A program made the translations under genes and the position numbers. Below are positions 22,188-33,838 of a DNA stretch of 64,000 bases, one piece after another. Each line of letters begins with the position of its first letter. Within the stretch, counting starts at the first letter, position 1. This stretch comes from Ophiura sarsii. Lineage: Eukaryota; Echinodermata; Ophiuroidea; Amphilepidida; Ophiuridae. The stretch is from assembly GCA_035610835.1 (NCBI GenBank), contig CM069456.1:30091677-30155676 (forward strand), read 5' to 3'. A model generated the notes under the pieces. That model searched no databases. It was not told the DNA's origin and saw only the letters and a list, made by a program, of their open reading frames with translations.

Positions 22188-23319
22188 CAGGCGCGTACGC
22201 AGGGGGGGGGGGTGTGAAACACCCCCCTTGGGTCTGTTCTAAAAAAATAAAAAAGGGGAAAGGAGAGGAAAAAGAGAAGGGAAAGAAGAGGAAAAAGAGA
22301 AGGGAAAGGAGAGGAAACGAGAAGGGAAAAGAGAAGGAAACAATTGAAGGGGAGAGAGGGGACAGCGGAGACAGGGGGAGAGGCAGTGGCGTAACCAGAG
22401 GGGGTCGATCGCCCCTCCAATATTGACTGTTATATGTCGGTTGAGATTGGCACTGTCGGTTCATTTGACAAGAGGAATCATGGAATTATGATGGTCAAAA
22501 GTACACAGATTGAAAAAATTTGCGTGCTACGCGCGCATGTGTGTCCCCAAAATGCAATATTGTTTGGTACACATGCTTATTTAGAGCCAAAATGTACCTT
22601 AACCTTCCCAAAAATAAGTGTCAAGTCGATTTTCGCGCGCGCTTTTCATCACTTAAAACAATCTTGTCGGAGGACTTTCATTTCTTGCCCCCACCAAATA
22701 TGAATAACCTAGTTACGCCACTGAGATGTCCCCTCCCTGTTTGTACCCCTCAGTGAGGTTTAGCAGTCGGGGACAGCTAGGGTTCAAAGGGTTAACCACG
22801 TATCAGCCGGGGGGAAAGAAAAATAAGAGAATAGGAAGGGAAAAGACTCTGTTAAACTTGAAAGGGAGAATAACCCGTGTCATGTGACACACATTGAACC
22901 AATGAGATCGCCGGTAAAATCAATGCCTGCGGATTAAATGATGTTTTAGGGTTGAAAAAGTATTAAGATTTAGTGTTAACACATGAGCTACGGTGAGAAA
23001 TTGCAACGTTGAATTAAGAATAAACCTGCAATAAGTAGTGTTCAAAAATATGCAAGGAAATGCGTTCTTTTCAACCGTGAATTTCAAAACACTTCTTGTC
23101 CCGTCCCGGCCGCCAATTTATTAACCGTACACACTTACTGTATAAATGTATTGCTGTATAATGTACATGTGCTATGCGCTTTACTTCATCAAGGATCAAA
23201 TGTTGTTTACGGTAACGAACATCGCGACACGGCCAGCGCTACGCGCAGGCATGGATATTCAAATCATTATATCAGTATTTCGAAAACACCCCCTTCACAA
23301 AATCCTGCGTACGCGCCTG
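22188..23319. mobile_element. Nonautonomous hAT element with 8-bp target duplication
   Basis: Ends are a perfect 16-bp inverted repeat, CAGGCGCGTACGCAGG at 22188 and CCTGCGTACGCGCCTG ending at 23319. Both sides carry the same 8 bp, GTCCGGTG (22180-22187 and 23320-23327). An 8-bp duplication with CAGG-type ends is diagnostic of hAT. The inside has no transposase: a purine-rich AGGAAAG stretch (22244-22382), a nested CAGTGGCG element, and unremarkable sequence. Confidence 0.9.
22384..22723. mobile_element. CAGTGGCGTAAC-ended MITE nested in the hAT element
   Basis: 340 bp with perfect 12-bp ends CAGTGGCGTAAC and GTTACGCCACTG. The 5-bp flanks AGAGG and AGATG match at four positions, possibly a diverged target duplication. 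The left part matches the truncated copy at 7195-7345. Confidence 0.75.
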
Positions 23320-23912
23320 GTCCGGTGTCCCCTTTTCCATTCTTAAATATGAATAAGTTAATAACGAAAGATTTTGGACCCAATTTTTATGAACACGCTG
23401 TATATAGCAAAATATGGGTTATATTGCCTCCAATAAAGATTCTACTTAATTTTTAAACACATCATTTCATAACACTCTGATCATAGTTTCAGCTGCTGCC
23501 CTAGTCTTTTGAAGGAATTCTTAAAGGGGCGTGTACATCTCAAGTGTTTGTCCTGGACACAAATCACATGACTCCCTACGTATCTGAGTCTCCGTGTTTC
23601 CATGTAATAATACCCATGGTGCAATAGATTTGCCGCGCCGAATTTCAATCGACAAAACGTAATGGCCAACATTTTATGTACGAACGAAATACTAAGGTGT
23701 CTAGAATCGTTTCGAAAAGTAGTGTTATGCATTATAATGAAATCAGAATTACAATCTCCTTCAGCATATAATCAACTTTTGGGCGATAATCCTATTTTAA
23801 AAACGCACAACAATCGAAATATAAAGGATTTTAGCCCGCATTTTTGCCCCGATTCATGTGATATTCGCATTTTGAACTTTATGTATTTTATTTTCTAAAT
23901 ATCTATGTGTAG

Positions 23913-23982
23913 TCTTCATTAGCTCAGTCGGCAAAGCGCCGGCTTCATAATCATGAGGTCAGTGGTTCGAATCCTAGGATTG
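23913..23982 (+). tRNA. tRNA-like sequence (anticodon CAT), probably a pseudogene
   Basis: TTAGCTCAGTCGG (A box) and GGTTCGAATCC (B box) are well preserved, with a 7-nt loop TTCATAA giving anticodon CAT. The anticodon stem pairs poorly, and the acceptor arms do not pair. It is therefore a tRNA-derived sequence inside repeat copy A, not a convincing functional tRNA. Confidence 0.45.
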
Positions 23983-24898
23983 TTATACTTTTTTCTGTTT
24001 GTTATTTACACTTTATTTTTAGAAATTGACAGGATTGCATATCGTTCGCAATATTTATTGAATGTTGAATGATACTTTTTTCTTCTTTTGCAATTTCACT
24101 GCGATAAAGAATATCCTATAAATATATTGTGTTGACTATTCCGTTCGATTGAACTATGGAGACCCTAGCTCAAGATTGCCCTAGCTAGTCTATCAATGAA
24201 CATGATTTGCAAAGGCCAATTGTTATGTAAATAAGAAGCCAATCGGCTAATATGTCCTTGAATTGATTTTCTTATTTCCTATACGACCGATATTTGTATT
24301 TGCTGATTTGCTCCAAACTTTTAAAAAAAAAGAAGATTTGTATCTTCAAAAATACGTTACGCGGTTCACGGCTTTCACGGCCTGGTGTGAGCGACTGTAT
24401 TTTGACGTGGATTTGATACCGTGCTCAGTGGCGAACCCAGGGGTTCAGGGGCCGGTGCCCCCCCTGAAATATCCCCGTCGGTAAACTTGAGCTTCCGTCG
24501 GTACAGTCAGATGCCAACGTTGAGTGAGTCTATTGTATACGAAGAGAATTTCTTTCCCTTGAAAAGCGAATGTCGATATCGTGCAATTCAATATGCCAAA
24601 ATGTCAGCCTTATACAATGACAACATTAAGGCATTTAAATGTGGTTCAACGTCATGTGACTAGGGGGATATTTTCCGTGGCCCTGACCCCTGTCTCATTA
24701 AAAGCTTTAAATTAATAACCTTCCACGATCATCAATTTATTGCTCTTTACATTGAATCCAAACCTAGCTTGCAGCGACACGGTTTTCACATTTAAAATAC
24801 AATTTAGAAACTGGGTTCAATTTGGCTAAAATTTCGTCGAATACTCAATAGTTCACCACTAGTTCATTATTATAGAGAACACATAGACACGTCAGTAA

Positions 24899-24980
24899 GT
24901 AGTTATGGCCGAGCGGTTACGAATATGGACTAGTAATCTAATAGATTCTCCCCTCCTCGGTTCGAATCCTGCTGAATACC
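24899..24980 (+). tRNA. tRNA-Ser-like gene with anticodon AGT
   Basis: Acceptor strands GTAGTTA and TGAATAC pair at 6 of 7 positions (one G-U). The A box is TGGCCGAGCGG and the B box GGTTCGAATCC. The extended variable arm and the GGACTAGTAATC anticodon region resemble serine tRNAs, in which AGA is the usual anticodon. Here the loop CTAGTAA gives AGT. A T7 run follows at once, a Pol III terminator. The T stem has mismatches. It may be a transcribed, possibly decayed copy carried by the surrounding transposon. Confidence 0.55.
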
Positions 24981-24987
24981 TTTTTTT
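24981..24987 (+). terminator. Pol III T-run terminator
   Basis: Seven T directly after the discriminator base of the tRNA-Ser-like sequence. Confidence 0.55.
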
Positions 24988-26029
24988 AGAAAAAATGATT
25001 TAGTCTCTGTGTGTTGGAAAATGGCGTATATTTTTACCGTAGGTGAATAAAGGTCGTGGCCCTGACCCCTGTCCAAAAATGTATTACAAATAAACATATT
25101 TTTGATCAAGTTTAATACGTTAGGAACATTTCTTGTGCGTAAAGTTTTTGCTATGACGCCTAAAAATCCTCAAAAATACGATGTTTACGATCGCATTGAA
25201 AATGCATCTTTATCGACTCAAAGATAGTAACAAAAATCGTGTTTTTTATTAAATCGGAAATAACATCTTACATAAATAGGACTTCCCCTTCAAAATGAGC
25301 CTAAGATGATCAAAAATTGATGGAGGCAATCCTTCACAATCGCGAGTTGTAAATGATCCGATTTCTATTTTTTTTGTTTTGAAATCTCACTTCACTGGCG
25401 GCCGGGGCGAACAAAATAGACGGTATTTTCATGCCTTGACTTCTGACTGGGTAGATTTGCGATTTCTACCAGGCGATTTTTTCAGCTATTGTTGACAATG
25501 TCATCGCTACCCCCACTTTTCAATATTTCAGCTACTGACGAGAAGAAGAAAATTGGGTCATTTTTGCGATTTTTTGTCGGTACATCATGACTTTCGTAAC
25601 TATCCCCCCCCCCCCCCCCCACCCCCAGTTTCCAAAAGCTGGGTACGCCACTGACTGAGTGCTGAACTCATCATGTTCATTGCTGCTGCGAGCATCTTAC
25701 TATAAATCAGTGTGGGGGTGTGTGTGTTTGTTATCCTTATGTCTCCGTTAGTTTTGATCAAAGTGGCGCATAATTTGCATGCAATATCGAGGAAATAACG
25801 GTGTGTTAAAGTTTATTCCAGTGAAATTGGTTAACAATTTGCTCCAAAAACAGCAAATAACCTCTCAGATTTGGCTCATAAATGCCACTAGAATTGAACA
25901 ACATTGTGCGTTGCGCGTACTGCCGCGTAATCATACCGTGGTAACGCGTTGCGTGTCGCGTTTGCGCAAATGCTAACTGCTAGCTTCACTGTCTATAATC
26001 ACTGTCATAATGGTATAATGACATATTAC

Positions 26030-26250
26030 TAAATTCAAGCTATTTCACACGAGCATGTTTCGTCGTTGTTCGCGGAGCTGCGTCCAGATGCCTGAAATGT
26101 GCTAACTAACGTGCGTGACGATATCACGATTGACGCGCGGTCATTTTTTGAATATGCCCGGTACGCACCTCTGGGTTTACGCACATACGAATGCACACAA
26201 GTTCGCACGCATAGAATGGAGTTGACCATAGCATTATGACACTGACTATA
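26030..26250. repeat. Second copy of the 2080-2330 repeat
   Basis: It shares AATTCAAGCTATTT, GAGCTGCGTCCAGAT, GCGCGGTCATTTTTTGAA and GGTACGCAC with the first copy. Non-coding. Confidence 0.6.
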
Positions 26251-26299
26251 CGCTACTTGTACGCAATCCTATTTCAAAATAAAAGCAAGGCTCTCCCCT

Positions 26300-26693
26300 A
26301 GTATCATCGGGCCCAACCGATATTTTAAACCAGCTAATATGCATAAAAATAATATAATTTATTAATATGCACAGTACGAACGCATTGTCAGCTATAACTT
26401 GAATTTCATTTAATTCAAATTGGTCATTTCAAACGGGAGATATGTGCACTTTTCCAAGGTACCTCTATGAATGCAAAAGTTTAACTCACGCATTTTGAAA
26501 TGTCAATCAATGGCGTGTTGGTATTCACAATGCCTACAATGGACAATGGGGTATATTTGGAACACTTTCATCAAGTATAAAGAAGTAGCTAGTGTACTCA
26601 TATATGCAATGAAGACATTGGTTAATTTTTAACAAAAGTATTTGTCGTGATTTTCTAAAAACGGGACCTGAATATTTTGACTCACCCTGTATA
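26300..26693. mobile_element. MITE-like repeat ending ACTCACCCTGTATA
   Basis: The sequence from ATTTTAAACCAGCTAATATG through AAACGGGAGATATGTGCA and GGCGTGTTGGTATTCACA matches 31775-32040, whose left end is ATACAGGGTGAGTCAG. The right end ACTCACCCTGTATA is the inverted form of that terminus. Nonautonomous; ACAGGGTG-type ends occur in several DNA transposon groups. Confidence 0.6.
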
Positions 26694-26920
26694 AAAACCA
26701 ACATCAGATTTGTATTTAGAGAATAAAATATAGTTCTAATACTATATACTGTATACGATGGTCTTATAATGTAAAGGCTGTACCATGGAGTCGTATATAG
26801 CAAAACAGCTAAGAACTATGTTTGATTCTCATTCATATTTAGCTTATTGGTTATTTTGATCTTTAATCAGTTTGTTAGATTTATTTTAACAACAAACATA
26901 ATAATCAAACAACATTATTA

Positions 26921-27838
26921 TATAGTGGGTGTGGTTTGAGATGTCAGCAGACAATTTGATTGGTTTTTGGCTGATTTTCAGCCGACTCGCCCATGCATTA
27001 TGAGACAGCGTTGTATAGTTTGGGGCGGGGTTTAATTCATTCGAAAAATAATACCTTCAGCGCGTATGATCAGCGCGTATGATCAACGCGTCATCGCGTT
27101 AGCGTCCCCTACACAAAGTCGCCGTCGTATGCGTTGTGGGTATAACGCAGCGATGACAGGTGCGTGTGTGCTAAATAACGCGATTAATTTGAAGCAGGAT
27201 GTTGGAAAACAGCACGCTGGATTCGCCGATTTTATAAAGGGGGAAATTTGTTGTTGTTTGTTTAAAATAAATCTAACAAACTGCGTTATTTTATGATAAA
27301 AGATCAAAATAACTAATAAACTAAATATTAGAATGAGAATAAAACATAGTTCTTAGCTGTTTTGCTATAGACGATGGTCTTATAATGTATAGGCTGTACC
27401 ATATTTGTGTCGTCGTGTATTGCCGCCTGCGGCGACCATACACGACTCCAAATAATTATGGTACAGCCTATATACACTATAAGACCATCGTCTATAGCAA
27501 AACAGCTAAGAACAATGTTTTATTCTCTAAACGTACAACAACTTTCCCCCTTTATAAAATCGGCGAATCCATCGAGCTGTTTACCAACTTCTTGCTTCGA
27601 ATTAATTGCGTTCTTTAGCACACGCGCATATGGCAACGCTGGGTTACACGCACAACGCATACGCCGGCGACTTTGTGTAGGGGACGCTAACGCAATGATC
27701 ATGCGCACTGAATGTATCATTATTCAAACGAATCAAGCCCCGCCCTAAATGTCTCATAATATATATTGCGTATCGGATGAAAATCAGCAAAAAAACACCA
27801 ATCACAGTCCAGTGACATCCAAAACCACACCCACTGTA
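26921..27838. repeat. 0.9-kb near-palindrome (fold-back element)
   Basis: The outer ends TATAGTGGGTGTGG and CCACACCCACTGTA are inverted. Inner blocks pair all the way in (AGCGTCCCCTACACAAAGTC with GACTTTGTGTAGGGGACGCT; ACGATGGTCTTATAATGTAT with its inverse) to a centre at GCCGCCTGCGGC (~27421-27432). The left arm is longer by an insertion near 27240-27330. A further inverted partial copy of that inner region sits at 26740-26905. No coding. Confidence 0.8.
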
Positions 27839-27911
27839 AAGAATCTACAATATTGCAATGAAATCAAAGTAAAACAAAGTACACCCTAACACATACAGAA
27901 GTTCGTCACAC

Positions 27912-28264
27912 TTAAAGGTAGATGTTCCGATTTTCAACTTGAAGTTTTCTATTCTACATGAAAGGTCATCCTTAAAAACGTCGTGTCCCAAAATTTGAGA
28001 TGCATAACTATTATGGTTCTTATTTTAGACGCACAAGATGCTGTGAACTGTACCCATTGAGTAGTACACAAACTATATCGGTGGTAACCACCAATCGCGG
28101 TAATTCAACGCTATTTCGTCGATTTCTCTGTCATTATACCGAATTAGGCCGTCAAATTTCAGTATGATGATGAGAAAAATACGAGCTTTCATATGATATG
28201 AAAATCTCCGTATGTTTGAAATAATTCTGTGTTACGAAAATGTGATCGGGTCATCTACCTTTAA
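27912..28264. mobile_element. TTAA-flanked MITE
   Basis: Left end TTAAAGGTAGATG and right end CATCTACCTTTAA are perfect inverted copies, with CCGAT continuing the match imperfectly. TTAA at both outer edges fits a TTAA target duplication as in piggyBac-type elements. No transposase. Confidence 0.65.
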
Positions 28265-28419
28265 GTGATGTGTGACGATCCATTTTTACTCTTCAAATTG
28301 AAGGATGTTAATGATTTGAACAACCATAACGAACAACAGTTTATAACAGAAGGGAACAATAGCAGACAAGGCATTGAGAGACTATTTATGTTTCTTTTAA
28401 ACAAGTTTAAAACTTTCCA

Positions 28420-28645
28420 CGCGGCTATTTTAGTTTTACCACACAAAACAGATGTTTCAATAGCCTTTCCGAAATTTCAAGTAATCTCAAGAATTAGTGA
28501 ATCAATACTAGGTATATTTGTACTTATTTTAATGCATTTCTTGTGGTGATTCCAAATATGGTGATGGAAATTCAATCATTTTGACATTTTTGAAACATTT
28601 TGTTCGGTTCATAGACGCCTGCCGCGTGGAAAGTGTTAACACACA
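28420..28645. repeat. Dispersed repeat shared with 19600-19830
   Basis: Second copy of the repeat described there. 28650-29480 is AT-rich with a short GATA/TAGATAGATGGATA run near 29170-29215 and nothing else recognised. Confidence 0.5.
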
Positions 28646-29484
28646 CACCCCCACCCTTTTGTACTTTGCCAAAGAGGTGAAATAAGTCCGATACTCGTAA
28701 TCGTAACATTTTAATGAAATGGTTATGTCAAAGATGATGAAAAAACCTGGACCTGAATCTCATTGATTTTAATGATGGGCATCGATGGGTAGGCACAGCC
28801 TACTATATCATTTTGGGACAGCCTGTGTATGAATAAATGCACCAAATTGGAAATTGGACAATTTGCGCATTTGACATTGAAATGTTCTCTGAATACGTGT
28901 CATTTTATTTAGTGTTAGCATACAACTGAAGATTTTGAACACTTTGGAGTACGTCTCATGTATTTAATGTTAGCATAAAACTGAAGTTTTGTTGACAATT
29001 TGTTTTTGCAAAAGCCGCATGAATATAAAAAATCAAATCTGAAAAATTATCAGCACGTGTTTACCATGTTGAATCAATGTGTCTTATTTTAAGTTTTGCG
29101 ATCAAACATTTTAGCTCATATGTTGAATTATTTCACTGAAGTTTAAAAGGGTATCAAAAGAACGTGTTTAGATATATAGATAGATGGATATATTAATGGA
29201 TAGATATATTGGTTCAAACGGTCTTTGTATAATTATATGAACAAAACAATAAATGAGCATTTTAGATGGTTTCAGCTTATTTTACAACTTATAGAGCCAC
29301 TTTTTGGCGCATCCGTTACATCGGTCGCCTCAATTATGTTGAGTTTTGACATAAAACTATAGTCGGCATACCCACTTATTTAGTCTCACAGTAGTGGCAC
29401 AATACAAATATTGTGTGTTATGATGTGCTCAAGACCGGGAGTCAAGACGAGAGAGATTTAGGACAGCGGACAGCATTTTATAAT

Positions 29485-30362
29485 TGCGCTCTTGCAGCGA
29501 TGAGCATGATGAGTTCAGCACGGTATCAAATCTACGCCAAAATACTGTCGCCCATACCAGGCCGCGTAAGCCGTGAACTGCGTAATGTAATTTTGAAGAT
29601 ACAACTCTCTTTTTTGAAGATTGGAGCAAATTACAAATATCTGTGTTGAAGGAACTAAAAAAATCGATTCAAGGATATAAGCCGACTGGCTTCTTATTTA
29701 CATAACAATTGGTCTTTGCAGACCATGTCCATTATAGACTTGCTAGGGACTCCATAGTTCATTCATGGTTCAATCAACACAATTATATTTACAGGACATT
29801 CTTTATCGTAGTGAAATTGCAAATGAAAAAAGTATCATTCAAAATTCAATAAATATAGCGAACGATTATAAGCAATCCTGTTATTAAAAAAAAGAAAAGT
29901 GTAATAACAAAAAGAAAAAGACATTTACAAGATTCGAACCACTGACCTCATGATTGTGAAGCCAGCGCTCTACCATTTGAGCTAATGAAAACTATACATG
30001 AAACAGTTTTAAAATAAAATTAGATAGAGTTTAAAATACGAATATCACTGAAATCGGAGGCTAAAATGCTTTATATTTCGATTGTTGTGCGTTTTTATCA
30101 AAGGTTATCGCCCAAAAGTTGATTATATGCTGAAGGATATTGTAATTCTGATTTCATTATTATGCATTGCACTTCTTTTTGAAACTATTCTAGACACAGT
30201 TCGTTCGTACAATAATTTCAACATTACGTTTTGTCGATTAAAATTCGCGGCAAATCTATTGCACCATGGGTATTATTACATGGGAATACGGAGACTCAGA
30301 TACGTAGGGAGTCATGTGATTTTTGTCCAGGACAAACACTTGAGATGTACACGCCCCTTTAA
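29485..30362 (-). mobile_element. TTAAAGGGGCG-ended repeat, copy B (uninterrupted)
   Basis: Inverted, diverged copy of 23521-25700 without the 1.2-kb insertion, ending GATGTACACGCCCCTTTAA. The two copies form a 6.8-kb-wide inverted repeat. The short forward frames here are not supported as genes. Confidence 0.65.
29927..29991 (-). tRNA. tRNA-like sequence (loop TTCACAA), probably a pseudogene
   Basis: On the minus strand TTAGCTCAAATGG and GGTTCGAATCT correspond to A and B boxes, and the loop gives anticodon CAC where copy A has CAT. The stems are weak, as in copy A. It is the matching tRNA-derived part of repeat copy B. Confidence 0.4.
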
Positions 30363-31750
30363 CATTTCATACAGACGGGTATGTGCATATTCTTATCGAC
30401 TTAACTGCCTTGCATGCATACGACAAGATATGTATCATTAAAGTGTGATATATAAGATAATTCTTATTTATATAATTTAACAATAAACCTAGCCAGTAGC
30501 GCAATGACCAATATCTGTCTTTCCTAGATGTGCCGTCTCTAAGCAACATCATTCTTAACAATATATATTGAAGGCCGGATAATGAGAGGGAATAAATTGC
30601 ATTAATTAAAAACAAATTATTCTTATGGCCAAGTTATATCTTGTATAACTAGACTAGACTCAAATTAACACATTCCTGTAGGGCTAAACATATTCTAATC
30701 TTGTAATATTTGGTTGACAATCCTAGAATGTTACTGTTAATTGTGTAGATTTTGTGTTTTTTAGCACGTTTATGAACAACATTTCTGAAACCGACTGGAT
30801 GAACTACGCGTATGATACTTGGTAGATATCTCATGGAAATGTACAACTAATTCAACTTCGACATTTTGTCAACACACTGTGAAACAACATTGCAATTGCC
30901 CATGTAGAGTTTTATAACTAAAACTAATAACTAAAACGAATAAGAGAATAAAACTTATATATATTTTGAACTGACTTCAAGTTACCATATTTTTAATTAA
31001 ATCTGTTGATGGTGTGCCCCTATTCGCCGTCTTATAGACACCGTACCGTATTCACGTCACACATCGTAATAAGACACGGGTACTATCATCTATGTTGAGG
31101 TAATTGTGCAAGTATATAAATAGAACGGTACTGCTGATATACATGATGATCTGATGGTTTTAGATAACAAATACGGCACCACAAATCTGGTATATCGAAA
31201 CACTAAATTGAATTGAATAAAATGAAATTAATTAGGGCGCTTTTTCTAAATAAATAGGATCGAACGAAGTTTGATATCACAGGAATTGAATATAACTATC
31301 TTCATTCTTATTTCAATTTTAGACAGAGTACCGCGAACTATTTTTTCAAAATGTTAACGTTAATTGAATCCTATAAATACTGCATTATTTACCCAAGAAA
31401 ATAAATTGATATTAAAGATTGATGGGCGCAACAGTTTAATATAAATTCTGTCATACATACATGTATTTTTATATTAATAAGATAACCACAAAGTTTACTG
31501 CTATTATAAAATCTACTGCCAATGCAGTAGTTCCGTAAGTTCCGTCTGACCTTTGACCCAGCTCAATTTACTCATCGCATTCATTGATAATATCACCAAC
31601 TGAAATCGAAATGGTTGTTAAAATTTCTTTTGTCAACACCAATATCGTGGTCGATCCTGGTTAAGAAAGACTCTTAAAGATAACGTTTCCCGACGAATAG
31701 GACCTGAACAGATCTATGACGGTATACGTATCATCATTACATATTACGAT
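30363..31750. other. Non-coding stretch
   Basis: AT-rich sequence with no ORF above background, no tRNA, and no repeat I can pair with other parts of the window. Confidence 0.55.
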
Positions 31751-31751
31751 G

Positions 31752-32050
31752 CTATACAGGGTGAGTCAGAAATGGTCAGGCCCCGATTTCACCGATTTTT
31801 TAAACCAGTTAAAATGCAAAAATGAATATATTTAATGACTTGCCTAGCAAGATGGCATTACTAGCTATAACCTAAATCTTATTTCATTCAAATTGTTATT
31901 CGAAACGGGAGATATGTGCATTTTCCCAAATTCTGTGAAATAAAAAATCTGTTCCAACTTATCTATGGATGTAAAAGTTTAACGCGCGCCTTTTGAATAA
32001 GTCAATCAAAGGCGTGTTGGTATTCACGGTACAGCACTTTACAATAGGAA
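31752..32050. mobile_element. MITE-like repeat starting ATACAGGGTGAGTCAG
   Basis: Left end ATACAGGGTGAGTCAG, then a body matching 26300-26530. The right end was not found, so the copy appears truncated. Confidence 0.55.
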
Positions 32051-32271
32051 AAGAGATTCTATTGTCTTTGCGGTTATGTTTTTGAATAGGCGCAGTTCAA
32101 ACACATGTCGAAACAGGTGTTCGAGTAACAAAGAAATTGTACACATCATCACGCATGACATGTGACAAAGATCCTCCAAAAGATTATGAACAAATATGTT
32201 ACTCCATTTGATAAGAGAAAAGGACAATCTGACAATCTTCATTTACAGAACTCATAATTTACATTGTTAAT

Positions 32272-33229
32272 TACACTAGCAACAAAAAGTATTAGGTCAC
32301 TACGAGTTAAAGAAATGTGTTGTTGAATCTCTTCTCATTAATAAATTCATGTTTCCTACAACATCTGCTAATTCAATTTCATGGAATTGAAGAAAACATG
32401 TACCTTCTTGAAATCCCCATACAAATTTACATTTTACATTGTTATTAATTACACTAGCAACCAAAAGTATTAGGTCACTATACGAGTTACAGAAATGTGT
32501 TGTTGAATCTCTTCTCATTAATAAATTCATGTTTCCTACAACATCTGCTAATTCAATTTCATGGAATTGAAGAAAACATGTACCTTCTTGAAATCCCCAT
32601 ACAAATTTCCCATTGGAAATAGCTCATGAATAATTCATCAACCTCATTATCGCCAATGTAATCCTATGGTAGGTAGTCTGACAATTTTGACTTCCTTTAA
32701 AAAAACCCTTCTCAATTGTTTGTCAATGGATTCACTCAAATAAAACTAATCCTAACATTGTCACTAGTCTTTAATCTCTCACTATTGACACCTGATCTCT
32801 TCATTTATCTACAAAATAAGGGGGAAATTTAGTTTCATTTTGACACCTTTACTTTAATATTTTAAATGGAAACCAACCAAATCCTCTGTACTTTCTAATA
32901 GCACCCACATGACTGGGCACACTATAATACAGTGCTATCATTTCATCATGACTTTAAGAATTTTTGTCAAGCTGTTTGACTCAAATTAACTAAATATACA
33001 TGTATCAAAGCAAAAAATCCTTAATTACTGCTATATTGTAAAAAATGTTTTCCTTTTAAATAATAATGTCTTAAGTAGGAATTTCATCCCAAATTTATTG
33101 TAACAAACTTTTAATTAATTTTATAACCCTATAATACCAAAAAGCTAATACAGTAGTTCAATAGATTCCCAGTGTTTTCTCTCAATTTGCAGCTTGCAAG
33201 GTTTTCTAATACTTTTGGTTGCTAGTGTA
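32272..33229. mobile_element. Tc1/mariner-like MITE with duplicated left end
   Basis: CACTAGCAACCAAAAGTATT at 32452 and its perfect inverse AATACTTTTGGTTGCTAGTG ending at 33227 form a terminal repeat of at least 22 bp, each flanked by TA (32450-32451, 33228-33229). TA duplication and a CAAAAGTATT-like end fit Tc1/mariner. A further left end at 32272 begins a 178-bp tandem duplication of the left ~180 bp. The interior is AT-rich with no transposase. Confidence 0.75.
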
Positions 33230-33407
33230 TATTGCTATGAGTTCGTTTGATGGGTAAATGTTATGTTATGATTATATATATAAACTGCGCCAATAAAGTA
33301 TCTAAACACTTACAAATGGTCAGATTTATCGGAACCTGAAATAGTATGCAAAAAATAATTAATTAATTCAATTCACAGTTATGACACCTCTTTTTCGCAT
33401 TTTGACA

Positions 33408-33838
33408 CCTCTTTTGTTGCGCTACGATGTTGTTTGGCAGCTTTATGGGCACTTGAGTGGCTTAAGGTCGAATTCAAAAGTTGCAAAAGCCCCTATTCAA
33501 ACAAAGAGTGTTGTACTGTTATCTTATGCACATTTTGACACCTCTTTTGTTGCGCTACGACGTTGTTTGCGATGAACAGCATTAATTATCAATAACAAAA
33601 CAAAAGGGTCCGAGATGGGAGGCATAAATCAATAATTAATCAATCATTAATTGTCATGGTTAAGTAAACAGAACAAATTCGTGTCTTTTGTCTTGATTTT
33701 GTCTGTGTGTGATGCTTGTGTGAGTTCCCTTCTGGAATTAGGGTGAATAGGAGCTTTTGCAACTTTTGAATTCGACCTTAAGCCACTCAAGTGCCCATAA
33801 ATCCGCCAAACAACATTGTAGCGCAACAAAAGAGGTGC
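33408..33838. repeat. Fold-back element, ~95-bp arms
   Basis: The left arm (CACCTCTTTTGTTGCGCTAC ... AAGTTGCAAAAGCCCCTATT) returns inverted at 33745-33838. Left of it, AACTGCGCCAATAAAGTATC at about 33284 looks like another mariner-type end. Non-coding. Confidence 0.7.

Larger units (their letters stand above)
24426..25658. mobile_element. CAGTGGCG-ended transposon with 5-bp target duplication and tRNA-like cargo
   Basis: The left end is CAGTGGCGAACCCAG; the right end carries CTGGGTACGCCACTG (25639-25653) plus ACTGA. GTGCT flanks both sides (24421-24425, 25659-25663). The uninterrupted inverted copy B reads ACCGTGCTGAAC at this point, which acts as an empty site and confirms a GTGCT duplication. 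The inside holds a tRNA-Ser-like sequence, two GTGGCCCTGACCCCTGTC motifs (about 24678 and 25060), and a C run. No transposase frame. Confidence 0.8.
23521..25700 (+). mobile_element. TTAAAGGGGCG-ended repeat, copy A (interrupted)
   Basis: It starts TTAAAGGGGCGTGTACATCT and matches the reverse complement of 29485-30362 along its length, apart from a 1.2-kb insertion at 24426-25658. Shared segments include the tRNA-like region, GATACCGTGCT and TGAACTCATCATG. Coding capacity is absent. Terminal TTAA hints at a TTAA-target element, but the opposite end was not identified, so class is open. Confidence 0.65.

Noticed and set aside
22091..22464. Overlapping frames rich in K/E/R or S/P/L/F
   Set aside because: Produced by the purine-rich AGGAAAG stretch in the hAT element.
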